Shown here in pieces: positions 1 to 11,013 of a stretch of 64,000 nt of DNA. Position 1 is the first letter of the stretch. Each line of letters starts with the position of its first letter. This DNA is from Halicephalobus mephisto (taxonomy: Eukaryota; Nematoda; Chromadorea; Rhabditida; Panagrolaimidae). A program made the position numbers and the translations under genes. Below the pieces are notes generated by a model. It did not search any database and was not told the DNA's origin. It saw nothing but the letters and a program-made list of their open reading frames with translations. The stretch is taken from assembly GCA_009193035.1 (NCBI GenBank), contig SWDT01000124.1:62001-126000 (forward strand). Direction: 5' to 3'.

Positions 1-560
1 ACCTATCTGGGTCATGATTGGATTGTTTTCTTTCGGGATAAAAGTATCAAAACTATTCAAAGAAATCCATTTTAATACTAAAGTATCATTTAACAATAAG
101 AATCCCTTTAAGACAATCTGGGTCATGATTAAAATGTTTTTTCTGGTGATGAGCGGATGGAACTATTTAGAAAGATTTTTTTCGACATCAAAATATCATC
201 CAAAAGCATTATTTTTAAACTATCTGGGTCTTGATTAAATTTTTCTCTCTTTTGACGAAAATATTTTTGTAATAAAAAAAATTAAAAATCAAAAAATTTT
301 TAAATTACTTAAATCTCGACTGGATTTTTTTCTTCGATTATAAAAGTACCATAAATATTTGAAGAGATTCGTTGTAGGACCAAAATACCGTTCAAAAATG
401 CTACTTCAAAATCACTAAGGTCTTGATTGAATTTTTCTCTCTTTTGACGAAAATATTATTTTTCATAAAAAAATTTTTAAATTACTTAAATCTCGACTGG
501 ATTTTTTTCTTTTGTGATGAAGATATTATTTTTCATAAAAATTAACTTCAAGACCGAAAT
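1..560. repeat. diverged tandem repeats, about 190-bp units
   Basis: AT-rich block without a convincing exon. The phrase TCTTGATTAAATTTTTCTCT occurs at 229 and in near-identical form at 421, and TCTCGACTGGATTTTTTTCT recurs near 314 and 490, so two or three diverged units of roughly 180-190 bp are present. It lies downstream, on the minus strand, of the last visible exon of the dermatopontin-like gene and is probably its intron or flank. Confidence 0.6.
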
Positions 561-600
561 GTCAAAAAGTACTTTTTAACCTATTTAGTTTCCGATTGGA

Positions 601-690
601 CTTTTCTCGACATTTTTCGACATTTCTCGACTTTTTTCGACATTTTTCGACATTTTTCGACATTTTTCGACTTTTTTCGATATTTTTAAA
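601..690. repeat. 10-bp tandem repeat (CATTTTTCGA)
   Basis: Nine consecutive units keep an exact 10-bp register, each ending in TCGA, with variants such as CATTTCTCGA and CTTTTTTCGA. The array begins right after the donor that closes exon 2 of the dermatopontin-like gene, so it is intronic. Confidence 0.9.
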
Positions 691-695
691 CTTAC

Positions 696-998
696 TTGTT
701 CCGATCCGCAACTGAGATACATGTCTCCGTTCTCAGTTGTTGCGGTTTCTGTAGTCGTGCAAGTTTCGTCGAACATCTGATAATTTTTACTTTTTTAAAA
801 TTTTAATTGTAAAATTCATACCAACAACTGACTAGCGAACTTGGAACATCCAAATTTGTAATATCGTTCTTGTCCGTCGAAAGCCGAGCTGAATCTCGAA
901 AGATAGAATCCGTTCGGACATTGGAACGTTGTCATTCCATGAGTACTGATTTCAGTAATGCATAGGATTAACGAAAGTACAGTATACTGTAAAAACAT
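696..998 (-). CDS. dermatopontin-like secreted protein, 5' exons only
   Basis: Two exons on the minus strand are supported: 998-822 (59 codons) and 776-696 (27 codons). Both joins are in phase 0 and have a good donor (TTG|GTATGA) and acceptor (ATCAG). The ATG is followed by a hydrophobic stretch (residues 2-16) that looks like a signal peptide. Next comes a CPNG...S...ER...KFGC block and then two more cysteines. This Cys/aromatic spacing is that of the dermatopontin family, small extracellular-matrix proteins with CPxG, a DR/ER-W/Y motif and paired cysteines. Exon 2 ends at CAA|GTAAGT, so the protein must continue. No further exon is visible before position 1, so the gene is cut off by the window or has a long repeat-filled intron. 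Family assignment is from pattern only. Confidence 0.65.
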
Positions 999-1610
999 CT
1001 GGAAAAATTAATTTTTAAAATTGTCGATAATTTAAAAATTTAAAATAAGTTTTTTCACGAATTTTTAGAAAATTTTAAAAACCAAGATTTTAGAAATTTT
1101 AAAAATTTTTAGAATGTTACGGAATATTTCAGAAATTTTTTAAAATTCTCGAAAGTTTCGGAATTTTCTATTATATTCTGTAAATTTTCACAAGATTCCG
1201 AAAATCTCCAAAATGATTAATTTTAGATTTTGATTCTGGATTTTCGCTGGATTTTGGAAGAATTTAAGGATTATGATGAAATTCTGGGGAATTCTAAAAA
1301 AGATGCTAGATTCTGCAATATACAAGAAATAGATACATGGTATGTAATCTATGGATACAGTAAGACAACTCTGATGTAATGGATGCATTATATTTTATGT
1401 ACTGATACGTTTAATACAATATGCCGATGTCAACTCAACTTATCGGTACATAAAATACAGTATATCCAGTGCATCAGAGCCATCTTAATGTACTTGTACA
1501 TTATATACAATGTACTCATTTTTGATGTATAACCATATAAAGGTGGTTAAACTTTCTAAAATCTTTAGAAAAAAAATATATTAAAACAGATATGATGCAT
1601 CAGACACATT
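999..1610. other. AT-rich intergenic stretch
   Basis: No exon, RNA gene or promoter motif is recognised here. From about 1380 the words GATGTA and ACATC recur, grading into the 41-bp minisatellite that follows. Confidence 0.6.
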
Positions 1611-1855
1611 ACATTCAACACATCGATATATTGAATTAATATTGATGTATTACATCTAACACATCAATATCTTGAATTAATATTGATGTATTATATCCAA
1701 CACATCGATATCTTGAATTAATATTGATGCATTATATCCAACACATCGATATATTGAATTAATATTGATGTATTACATTCAACACATCAATATCTTGAAT
1801 TAATATTGATGTATTATATCCAACATATCGTTATATTGAATATGATGTATTTGGT
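1610..1855. repeat. 41-bp minisatellite, about six copies
   Basis: The phrase AACACATC recurs at 1617, 1658, 1699, 1740 and 1781, with a variant (AACATATC) at 1822, giving an exact 41-bp period. Units contain the partial palindrome TTGAATTAATATTGATG and differ by a few bases. Confidence 0.95.
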
Positions 1856-2015
1856 AAATTAGAACTATTTTAATACATCCTTTTTTGTGTGAAAAGTTTA
1901 AAATTTTGAATAATTTTAGAATTTTCTACTTAATTCCACAAAATCATAGAACTTTCTACCAAGTTCTGAGAAGTTCTAAAACTTTGTATTTAATTTCACA
2001 AAATTATAGAAATTC

Positions 2016-2441
2016 TTATGAAATTTTAGTCACAAAAATTAAAAAATTCGAATTCGGTAAGTACAAAATCAAATTAACCCAAACCCGAAGGAAACAGATC
2101 ATGACGAATAAGAAAACAAAACCGAAAAGTAGGATAAATTTCACTTTTGGTTTTATCCTTCGGTCATTTTTTGCACAAAACACTCGAGCGGATTTCGGAG
2201 ATCTCGACTGTCGGATCCCTGTCTGCTTTGTTACAGGAGCTCTCGAAAATCCATTACAGGGATTAATTAAATAAAGAAAGAAACAAATTTGGAGACCAAA
2301 ATTAATCGATTTTTTATTTTTTTTAAATTTAAAATAGGACAAGGCCATCACTAAATAGACCAAATTCGGTTTCGTCGAGGATCCTCGGAAATTCCGGAGA
2401 TGGACACAGATAGGGTTCTCAAGTACCCCAAAGACGAACAA
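2016..2441. other. GC-richer patch open on both strands, unidentified
   Basis: Within AT-rich DNA, about 2150-2440 has clearly more G+C and stays open on both strands (129 codons plus, 141 codons minus). Neither translation resembles a family I recognise, and there is no clear splice-site context. It could be a fragment of a mobile element or a conserved noncoding block. Confidence 0.3.
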
Positions 2442-2886
2442 AATAATCGTTTAATTGGTTTTAATTCAATAAAAATAAATCCAATAATGTTGGAACTTTC
2501 GTGAATCGATCGACGAAATAGAAGGATTTTTGGAGAAAAGTCGCTGAGTCAGTTTTGACATTTCTAGGTCATCTCCGCCTTTGGCAATTTGTTCATTGAG
2601 TCAACATGAGAATAGGTTTCTGACGTTCGGTAAAAAATCACACTATTAAAAAAATAAAAATTTGCATGACGAAATTCTAAAAAATTATTTTAACAAAAAG
2701 TTTTTCAAACTTTCCAGTCAAGACCAAAAAAATTTTTAGGCAATTCTTCAAGGTTAAAAAACATCCATTAAGTTTTCAAATCATACTATTACAAAAAAAT
2801 AAAAAAATCGCGACGAAATTCGGAGAAAATTGTCCTGACACGAATTTTCAGAATTTTCCAATTGAGACTGAAATTTTTAAAAATAT

Positions 2887-3070
2887 AATTTCGAAATTAT
2901 ATGATCATAAAAAGTACAAAAAATTTTCTAAAATAATTTCGAAATTATAAATCATAAAAAATATAAAAAATTTTTCTAAAACAATTTCGAAATTATATGA
3001 TCATAAAAAATACAAAAAATTTTTCTAAAATAATTTCGAAATTGTATGATCATAAAAAATTACGAAATCT
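2887..3070. repeat. 48-bp minisatellite, nearly four copies
   Basis: The phrase AATTTCGAAATT occurs at 2887, 2935, 2983 and 3032, followed each time by ATGATCATAAAAAATACAAA or a close variant. The period is 48-49 bp. Confidence 0.92.
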
Positions 3071-3491
3071 TGAAAATTTTTCACTGACACGAATATATAG
3101 ATTTTCTAAATATTGAAAACAAGAAATTCTACTGAAACAACTTGTTTCGTTTATTGGATAAAAATAAAAAAAAACTAATTTCCAGTTTCAGTAATTTCTA
3201 AAATTTGAAAGCTTTTTATTATTTTCAAACAAATAAAATTTAATAATGATTTTGGACAATTCCAACATATTTGAATTTCGAACGGTTTCTGATTTTCAGT
3301 TTTGAGACGTCTTTGTGAACTAGCCCCTCAAGGACCGTTTAGTCCTTTTCGTCCGATCCTGTTATTTTTTAAAAACAAAATAAACATTCTTAAAAACTTC
3401 TAAAGCGTTTCATAATTCAACGGAAGAATCTAAATTTAAAATTCGAAAATGATTGAAAGTCAATCCTGATACTTGATTATCTCTTCTCTTG

Positions 3492-3700
3492 GGGAGCTTA
3501 TCTAAAATATGTAAGGTTTACAAGGGAGGAAGTCCCAGAAAAGCATCATGTAAGTGTTACACATTTTAAACAAGCTTCCTAAATTTAAAAAAAGCTAAAA
3601 TAAGCTATAACGGAGCTTGATTAAAATAGTAAGGCTTACATGGTGCTTTTCTGGAACCCCTTTCCCCCTGTAAACCTTACATATTTTACACAAGCTCCCT
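3492..3700. mobile_element. foldback/MITE-like palindrome
   Basis: The left end reads GGGAGCTTATCTAAAATATG followed by TAAGGTTTACA. The right end is its near-perfect reverse complement (TGTAAACCTTACATATTTTA then CACAAGCTCCC). Inner parts also pair (AGAAAAGCA with TGCTTTTCT), so almost the whole 209 bp can fold on itself. It has no coding capacity. A nonautonomous DNA transposon is the simplest reading. Confidence 0.8.
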
Positions 3701-3819
3701 TAGCTATTGAGGTTTATTAATCTGTAATCGTAGTAATGCTTTGAAACAGTAAAATAATCTTAGTCGGAAAATCATGAACTGCCTGAACTATAAACATAGC
3801 TCTATTAAGAACAATAAGC

Positions 3820-4255
3820 TGAATGCTCACTAACATAGTCTTTTATCTTATTGTGGAATTAACTCTCGCAATTGATGAACTCCCTATTGCCAGTGAAAAC
3901 ATCCAACTGAACTTTGAACTGACAGATAATTCCACTGTCTACTTTGTACAGGTTCTTGTGTCTTTAGGACGATGAAAGAAATGATATTCATTGTATTCAT
4001 TTTTAGGTATGTTAAGCAAAAATCTCAAATTTAACTTATTTCGAAAAAGAAACAGATTTGTCATCCGGAATTATGTGAATAATAAACATACTTTGTTTCA
4101 GAAAGCTCAATTTAGAGTTTCTGTGCTGAAACGACAAGAACAATTAAATTCATACTTTTAGTTAAGTAGTGAAACAAGCATGTGAGGGATTCCCAATCAT
4201 CGCTTTCTGATTAAATCCACTCCTGACAATCTGGAAGAAGACTATTAGGAATGAT
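3820..4255 (+). pseudogene. broken Srg/Srv-like receptor, end of exon 1 plus exon 2
   Basis: The segment 3880-4006 matches the end of exon 1 of the local two-exon receptor family. An N-I-Q-L-N-F block is followed by the last helix, but a single-base deletion shifts the frame and further stops follow. Exon 1 still ends at the family position with a donor (TTTAG|GTATG at 4006). After an intron of family-like size, 4162-4255 matches the tail exon (VVKQACEGFPIIAF). Here the first codon formed is TAA and a TGA replaces the Cys codon after IAF. The 5' half of the receptor is not recognisable. Confidence 0.8.
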
Positions 4256-5189
4256 TATGTATCTACTGTATCTACTATATCTACTGTATCGAAAGTTGTA
4301 TTTCTGAACATACCCAGTTTCAAAAGGTCGAAGATTCAATAAACATACAATGTGATCGATGTTGAAAAATATATTTGAGAAAATAACATTACAGTAGAAT
4401 AGTTATCGAAGAAATATTCTGAGTCAAGATTATTGAAAAAAATCAATTTCTTCTCTTCTACTGTCATTAATATCATAGTACTCACAGTAATCACTTTGAA
4501 AATTGATCTGACAACTAATTTCAGGATTTCACAAATGGTTCGAAAGTATCTCAAGGAAAGGTTTCGATTGAGTTCTACATATAGTTAAAAACCGCACATT
4601 TCAAAGGAGTATTGTTCATTTTAGAAGTCATTATTCTAACATTGGAATTTTCCAGAATAATGACTAAAAGGAACTATTTTCGAATCTTGAGTACTATTTG
4701 AGATTTTTCTGAAGAAAATAATATCCGTTCTTACATAATTATTTATATCGAATTTATTCTTGCCTACATCTATTTCTCATTTCAGATCCAGTCGATTTAC
4801 AGTCTAAGCTTCGGCTAAAAATGTTTTATTTCAACAATAAAACCGAAAATATGTAATTCGTAAATGTATTTTTTGTCTTTATTGAAGGACTATTCCTAAA
4901 GAAAATTCTTTTATTTGAGAAAACTGATGAAGAATCAAATTAAAAAACCTACACAATGTTGTATTATTATGAAGATTTAAATATGAGTTTTTATGCATTT
5001 TTCTCGATTAAAATTTTTGAATCCTAGAAATTTCCAAAAGTTTTAATTTTATATAATTTCAAAAATTTCAATAAACCTCTGGAAAATTTGAAAAACTTTT
5101 ACGGAATTTTAGTTTAACGAAAATTCGATTTCCAGAAGAACAAATACTGGATCTGGAAAGGAATCTCGAAAGAATTAGTACTGTAGGTA

Positions 5190-5590
5190 CACACAAAAAG
5201 TGTAACTTTTGGTCCAGTTACAATTACCAAATGTAACAAAAATGTGATACTGTTGGATCAAGTACTGTATATTTAAACGTAAGTCTGCGCAGCGTTGGTG
5301 CCGAAGGGAAATACCCTGAGGACCAACGAAAGATTTACAATAATTCGCTGGGGGGATTTGAGGAGATTGCGCAATATCTGTTAGATTTGTTTTGTATCTC
5401 GTGCCTCTGGCTCTAGAAATCAATTTTGTATATTATCTGATCTACACGCGGATCAGGAACCTCTAACCACGATCCAATAGACACAATTGTCATATTTTTC
5501 ATGAATATTTGGGATTTGTGACGAAAATTGTGACTTAATAGTGACGATCTGCATTTGTTACTGTTTTAAAAGTTATACTTTTTTGTGTGC
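5190..5590. mobile_element. MITE (CACACAAAAAGT family) with nested insertion
   Basis: Ends are inverted repeats: ACACAAAAAGTGTAACTTTT on the left and AAAAGTTATACTTTTTTGTG on the right. Full-length relatives lie at 7042-7197 and 55351-55520 and are about 155-170 bp. This copy is interrupted from about 5246 to 5485 by an unrelated, GC-richer insert bounded by TTGGATC and GATCCAA. Confidence 0.85.
5293..5328. other. strong stem-loop inside the nested insert
   Basis: CGTTGGT at 5293 pairs with ACCAACG at 5322. Inside are CC/GG and GGG/CCC stems separated by a GAA/TGA internal loop and closed by an AAATA loop. The insert around it contains other GC-rich words such as CTGCGCAG. A structured RNA or an element-specific hairpin is possible, but no known RNA family is recognised. 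Confidence 0.45.
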
Positions 5591-7041
5591 AGATTTGTTG
5601 AATTTAAGAACGTTATTGTCCTTCTTTGGGACCTGACAACACTCATATGGTTTCCTTCTTATCGGAACTTTGAAGTACACTATTTCACTTTTGACAGTGA
5701 AACGGTTCCCCTGAACAATATGCCTTTAACATTGAAGGTCATATTTCCCGATTTATGAACTCACAGTACTATAAAAATTCTTTGATTTAAACATTCAGAT
5801 TTGTAATTCTTAAAAAATTAATTTTTTCTGAACATGAGATTCACAATTTCTAAACAATAAGAAAATTCTCGAAAATTGCAAACGTAAAAAACATCTGATA
5901 TATGGAGTAAAAATTCTATCAATGACTAATTCGAGGATCTTTTATCTTTAAAATTATGACAGTGCGATCTTAGAGTTCCGTAAAAGCTCTTAGAATCTTC
6001 TGGAAAGTTGTAGAATTAAGATTGCAAATCAAATTTTGAAAATTTATATTGAAACAATTTTGAAAAAAATCTACTTTTAAATTTAAATTAGAAGAATATT
6101 CCGAATTAACTTTGATTCTAGAGACTTAGTTAATGAACAAGTTGTGAATATCTTTATTGTCTTCTATAAATTTGGCAATTTTTTAGTGCTCAGTTAAAAT
6201 ACATGTAAACTTGCAGATTTTTTAGGTGGAACCGTGAACTATGAATTTCAAAATTAGATTGTAATTGAGTCCAAAAAACACTTTAATATAACAGAAAAGG
6301 TAGTTAAATAAAGCTTTGTTAGAGCAATCCTTAGGTATCTAGTGATATAGCAGTTATCCAATTTCATCAGTTATAGGCTGATATGAGGAATTTTATTTGT
6401 GCTTTGATCTGATCTTTATTGAAGTTTTGTTGCTTTCGGAGAAAAAAACCGGTTCTCGTTGTCAAGAAGATCAATGTTGTTTGTGTCGTTAAAGAAAGGA
6501 ATTGCAATTTTTGTTTTCTTTTTCAAATGAAACTCTGTACTTACAAATGTCCAAAAGGACAACATGATATCTTCAAGGTCAATAGTAGTACGATTTCTCT
6601 CGTTTCCTGGTGTTTTTTGTTTATCAGTATTAGCATCAGTGAAACATAAATTTACACGACAGAAACAAAAATTGATTTATTAAATGTTTTCCTGAGGAAT
6701 CTTCCAAAATCGTGATTTTGATGCATTCTTATTCTGTGTTTAATTAGTAAATTTTGGAATTTTTTGTTCATCGATTTTAGATTACATTCAGTGGACAATC
6801 GGATCTTCAAGATTTCTTCCAATTTCGACTTTTGTGATATGCATTATCTGAAGATGAATTCAGGAAATTCTTTGACTTTTTTTATTCTGCAAAATGTCAA
6901 ATAATAAAGAAAATCCACATATTTCTGTACTGAACGAGACATGTTGATATTTCGAAATATTTTCGTAATTTTTTCCTCTTGAAATAATGGCATAACAACA
7001 AGAAATTAATCATTTAACAATGCGAACAAAACTGTTTTTTT
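5591..7041. other. AT-rich intergenic stretch
   Basis: Only short open frames without splice or homology support are present, such as 6419-6649. Nothing else is recognised. Confidence 0.6.
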
Positions 7042-7197
7042 CACATGCAAAAAAGTATAACTTTCAGCCCGGTAACAATTGCGAAATGTGGCACAATCGT
7101 TATATTTTTCGTAAATGTTTAGTATTTTTGACGGAAATTGTAATATAATAATGACGATTTACATTTGTTACTGTGCCGAAAGTTACTTTTTTGTGTA
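7042..7197. mobile_element. MITE (CACACAAAAAGT family)
   Basis: The element has the same ends as 5190-5590 and 55351-55520: AAAAAAGTATAACTTTC on the left and GAAAGTTACTTTTTTGTG on the right. The inner AACAATTGCGAAATGT and ATTTGTTACTG blocks are shared. It is noncoding. Confidence 0.85.
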
Positions 7198-8052
7198 AAG
7201 TCAAATTATTTAGTTTTTTTAAACTTTAAAGATAGTAAAAAAACAACGAAAATTTGTTGCATTTTGATGAACAAAAATGTTCTTTAATAAGTTTCTTATA
7301 TATTTTTAAAATCTACTGAATGATTTAGAAAATTTGCAGATTCATATGAAAATTTAATTTCAACTTTTTTCTCAATTGTAAAATTCTAGAATTTTTTTCA
7401 GAACAATTTTTCCAAACTTAATAGAAATCATTTCGTTTTTACAATAATGTGATTTTTAATCGTAAACAAAGAAAATGGAATTAAGCTCGTTTGATGGCCT
7501 TCACAAAGTTCAAAGCACCGCCCACTTAATAAACATCTTAAAAGGATCGACCAAAGGTTCTACAATCATTCTGATTGCCAATCGGCCAGAGACTGAATCT
7601 TCTCTTTTTTTCTTCATTATTGTATGGAGGAAACAAATAGTCATGAAGTTCCATCACAGCCTTCATGCTTGTAAAAAGAATCTTCCAAAAATTTCAGTTT
7701 ACCAAGAAATTACTTTTTTATCAGAAGTACAAAATAACTTCCAAATAACTTGTATTCGTTATTAATCACGAACATAAAACTTAGATTGTTTTACATTTCT
7801 ACTATAAAGTTTTTCCTTAATTAATGTGACATAGGCTTTTAAAAAAGTGCCCGGTAGTTCTTCTTTCTAATTAATGTGAGATATAAGCTAATAATAAGTG
7901 AAATTTTTCATGAAATCATCCAATTTCAAGCTTAGTTATCTACCATTTAGAAAAATTCTTGTTTACGTAACAGCAACTAAAATAGTATCTAACCATATTT
8001 ATGTCGGAAAACTAAATCTGGCCTCATCTAGTCCGAAACTAATATGGAAGGA

Positions 8053-8130
8053 AAAACGTCTCTCGGCAGGCATCGAATCCGCATCGTCTTGCTATCCGGG
8101 CAAGTGCTTTTCTCTTAAGCTACGAGAGTG
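8053..8130 (-). other. tRNA-like fragment (SINE or tRNA pseudogene)
   Basis: Read on the minus strand, there is an A-box-like TAGCTTAAGAG, a 5-bp stem CTTGC/GCAAG around a 7-nt loop, and a B-box-like GGATTCGATGCC. CTCTCG at one end pairs with CGAGAG at the other. The T-arm stem is broken and position 33 is not T, so this is not a convincing functional tRNA. A tRNA-derived SINE or dead tRNA copy fits better. Confidence 0.5.
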
Positions 8131-8349
8131 ACCTTTTCCAGTTCCATTCCTGGGAGCAGAATCGTTTCTCCTGAACGATCGCTCCTTTCTCGCTACGCTT
8201 AATGTCGCGACAATTTATTTAAATAATGAAGACGATTGTATTGTTGTAGCCTCTAATTTCATGCGAAATAGGAATAAAATATAATGAAGACGATTCTTAA
8301 CCATATCCGAAATAGTTTTACAACTATCTAATTGTGTTTTTCAGTAAAC

Positions 8350-8944
8350 ATGAAGATTCTGCTTTTACTTATCGCAGCAATTTTCATCATCGTTGAAGTA
8401 GATGCTCTCTGTTGTAACGCAAAATTTCCCGGTTGTTGCAGTTACGGAATTTGCAACTTGCTCTGCTGTGAGTGCCAACAAGCATGTATTCCTAATTGCC
8501 CATTGCTTTGTAAGCATTTTTCTTTGTTTTTTAAAGGATCAACTTTAGGTGTTAAGTTCTTGAGGGATATTCTTATAAAAAGATAAAAAACAGTCTATCA
8601 TTGAACTCACTAGTTCCTTTTTGGATCATGGGTGTGACTGATTTTTGTCATATTAGAATACGTATAATGCGAATAATTTAATTTTTTAGAATAATACTAA
8701 ATATATGTTTTTAGTCTTCAAGAAACCCAACATCTCACATAGTGTGGAAGTCTTCAACGCGAAGCAAAGATTCAACTTAATCGATTCCAACAAAAATGGT
8801 TTAATTGAATTTGAAGAAGCTGCCACTTATCTTAATATTGACCTCCCAATTAGCACCCTTGATTCTTATCCAAAGTGGTTTACGGACATGGATAAGAATA
8901 ATGATGGTGTCATAACACCTCATGAATTAGACCCTCTCCTCTGA
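8350..8944 (+). CDS. secreted Cys-rich peptide fused to an EF-hand pair
   Basis: Two exons, 8350-8509 and 8715-8944, join in phase 1 (CTTT|GTAAGC ... TTTTTAG) to give 129 residues. TTTTTCAG eight bases before the ATG looks like a trans-splice acceptor. Residues 1-19 form a signal peptide. Residues 20-51 hold ten cysteines in a dense CC/CC/C/CC/C/C/C pattern. Exon 2 encodes two EF-hands with full canonical 12-residue loops: DSNKNGLIEFEE and DKNNDGVITPHE. The mature product is therefore predicted to be an extracellular or secretory-pathway calcium-binding protein with a disulfide-rich head. The exon border separates the two parts, as expected if a peptide exon was joined to an EF-hand exon. A polyadenylation signal AATAAA lies at 9132. 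I do not recognise a named family with this arrangement. Confidence 0.85.
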
Positions 8945-10687
8945 AGTGGATGAACATTGCCGTCGATGTCAAATTACTTGTTTTTTTCATCAACTATCCT
9001 ATCATCATTGACGTCAGAGAATCCGTAAACATTCATCAGTAATTTGGTACCACATCATTGTTACCGTAATCACTTCAGCTTCCTTTTTAATAAGTGCCAC
9101 TTTTATAATACACAAGTACTGCCTGTTTGATAATAAACATGTTATTCATTACAATTGTTTTTCATTTTCACCTGTCAAGATTACCGTGTTCCTAGCCAAC
9201 TTTATTATGTTCAGTTCCAAATTCTTGAATCTGATATACTGATTAATTTAGAACAAAAAATATAGGATAGATCTCTGGGAATCGTTGTTTTTAGATATTT
9301 TGTAGTTTGTTGACGTCAGAATTTATTGCTTGAATTACAAATAGGTTTCGAATAATGCTCTCAATATGATTTAATGAAAGTTAAATTCCGAATCTATCAT
9401 ATTCTGAAGATATCTTAAGAGCAGTAAATGAGGTTCATTATTTTTAATAATCAAATTTCAATACCTCAGAAATGAGAAAATTGATTTTTATTGGGTCCTT
9501 GTCAATACATGGAAATCAAAAAACAAAGTTCCTTTGAAAATAACTCTAAACATAGGCATTTGTTATCCATTTCAAGCTATATCATCCAATGAAATTTCAG
9601 AATCAAAAAATGGTTTTTAAGCAAATCACAAATAGACAAAATGAAAAAATGATGATTTTTTGAAACAAATTCTTAACACTATCTTCTGAAGTCGTAAAAA
9701 TCAAAGTTGGTCTTTTTCCTACTCAAGTTTTGATTGGTAGTCTCTAAAAAGGCCAACAAATTCCCCGAAAATTGCTTCTACAAAAAGGAAGTTGCTGTAG
9801 AAATCTTGAAAATTATGTAAGAAACTTCTCAAAAATTGTTGTAATTACCATACTCCTTATAAAGTAACTTTTATATCCTCAAATTGGTTTTGGATTATTC
9901 TAATTATCTATTTAAAATTAGCTCTGCAACTTTTTTAGTATGAAAATGAAGGCAAGAGATATTTATCTAAAACAATTTATGTGCATTCTTCATGTTAAGC
10001 AAATAAGGTGTTATCATGTTTTCTAAATCACTACAATTCTCTGGATTTTTTCTATTGTCTGATTCCGGTACTCAAGGGACATCATAAGCATCATAATAAA
10101 AGAGTTGGAAGTAACTTTTTTGGAAATCTCCGAGTAAGTAGTAATTAAATCAATCTTTAGTTTTGTGATTATGTTTTTTATTAGATTTATCTATAACGAA
10201 CAAAGGAAATCTTGTTGGAATTTATTAAATTATTCTGAGAACTTCAACATAGGTCAAGATTACAAATTAAATGTCAGCAGTTAATAATCTTTTGAGATTT
10301 TTTGAAAATCCTGCAGGGCATTTTACGGTTAAGCGTTCATTGTTCTGTTTTTTCTAAAAAAGGTTTGGACCAAAATCAAAATTCGATTAATCTTCGTAAC
10401 ATCCTGAAAGACAGATATTGATCTCATGATACTTAATGATAGCTTAATTACAACTACTTTGTGGAAAACGCCTTAAATCATAGATTGTATGCTAAGGAAG
10501 TTGGTAGGATTTCCAGAATTTACATCTTCGCGATTTTCATTAGTACAACCTTTTAGATCTTATATTTTTCAACATTATTTCATTCAAAATATATACATGG
10601 TTAATTTTATATTGTTTTTATTGCTTATTTGTCGGGTCTAGCAACAGAGTTACAATAAGAACAAATTTAAATATATATTTTAAAAAT
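8945..10687. other. AT-rich intergenic stretch
   Basis: Apart from the polyadenylation signal of the preceding gene at 9132, no exon, RNA gene or clear repeat is recognised. Confidence 0.6.
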
Positions 10688-10765
10688 CTTAATAAATGAA
10701 ACAACAAAGAAGAGGGTTTTGGTTGAGACGTTCTTCTAAATCGCAGTCGATGATGATGGAAAGTG
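10688..10765 (-). pseudogene. relic of receptor exon 1
   Basis: The minus strand reads CCATCATCATCGACTGCGAT followed by diverged sequence. It matches the relic at 55128-55235, which in turn aligns with the first transmembrane segment and the I-G-Y-D-L region of the two-exon receptors. It is frame-broken here. It lies about 250 bp downstream of the tail exon of the receptor at 11014-12227, in the same orientation. Confidence 0.6.
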
Positions 10766-11013
10766 AATTTAAGGAAAGCATATTCAGAAACTACCATTGA
10801 GATAAATTATAGTACTAAATTTTACAATTTTTCTGAGATTCGTGATAGTAGACAATAAGAAATTAATTTTGATGTTTGTATTCTCATTGTAAAATTTGTC
10901 TTACTTTTATATTTTTTATGTCGTATTTCCGGATATATTTGTGGTGATTACTTAGAGTATTATCTAAAAATTTCGTGAATTACTTTCTCCTTGAAATCTA
11001 ATTATCTAACCAA

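Noticed and set aside
585..776. 63-codon frame continuing exon 2 of the dermatopontin-like gene through the 10-bp repeat
   Set aside because: The part after 695 only translates the tandem repeat; a GTAAGT donor at 695-690 ends the exon.
1610..1855. CRISPR-like array
   Set aside because: The 41-bp units are contiguous without unique spacers, and the genome is eukaryotic; this is a minisatellite.
8053..8130. Functional tRNA gene
   Set aside because: T-arm pairing fails and the base before the anticodon is not T; kept only as a tRNA-like fragment.
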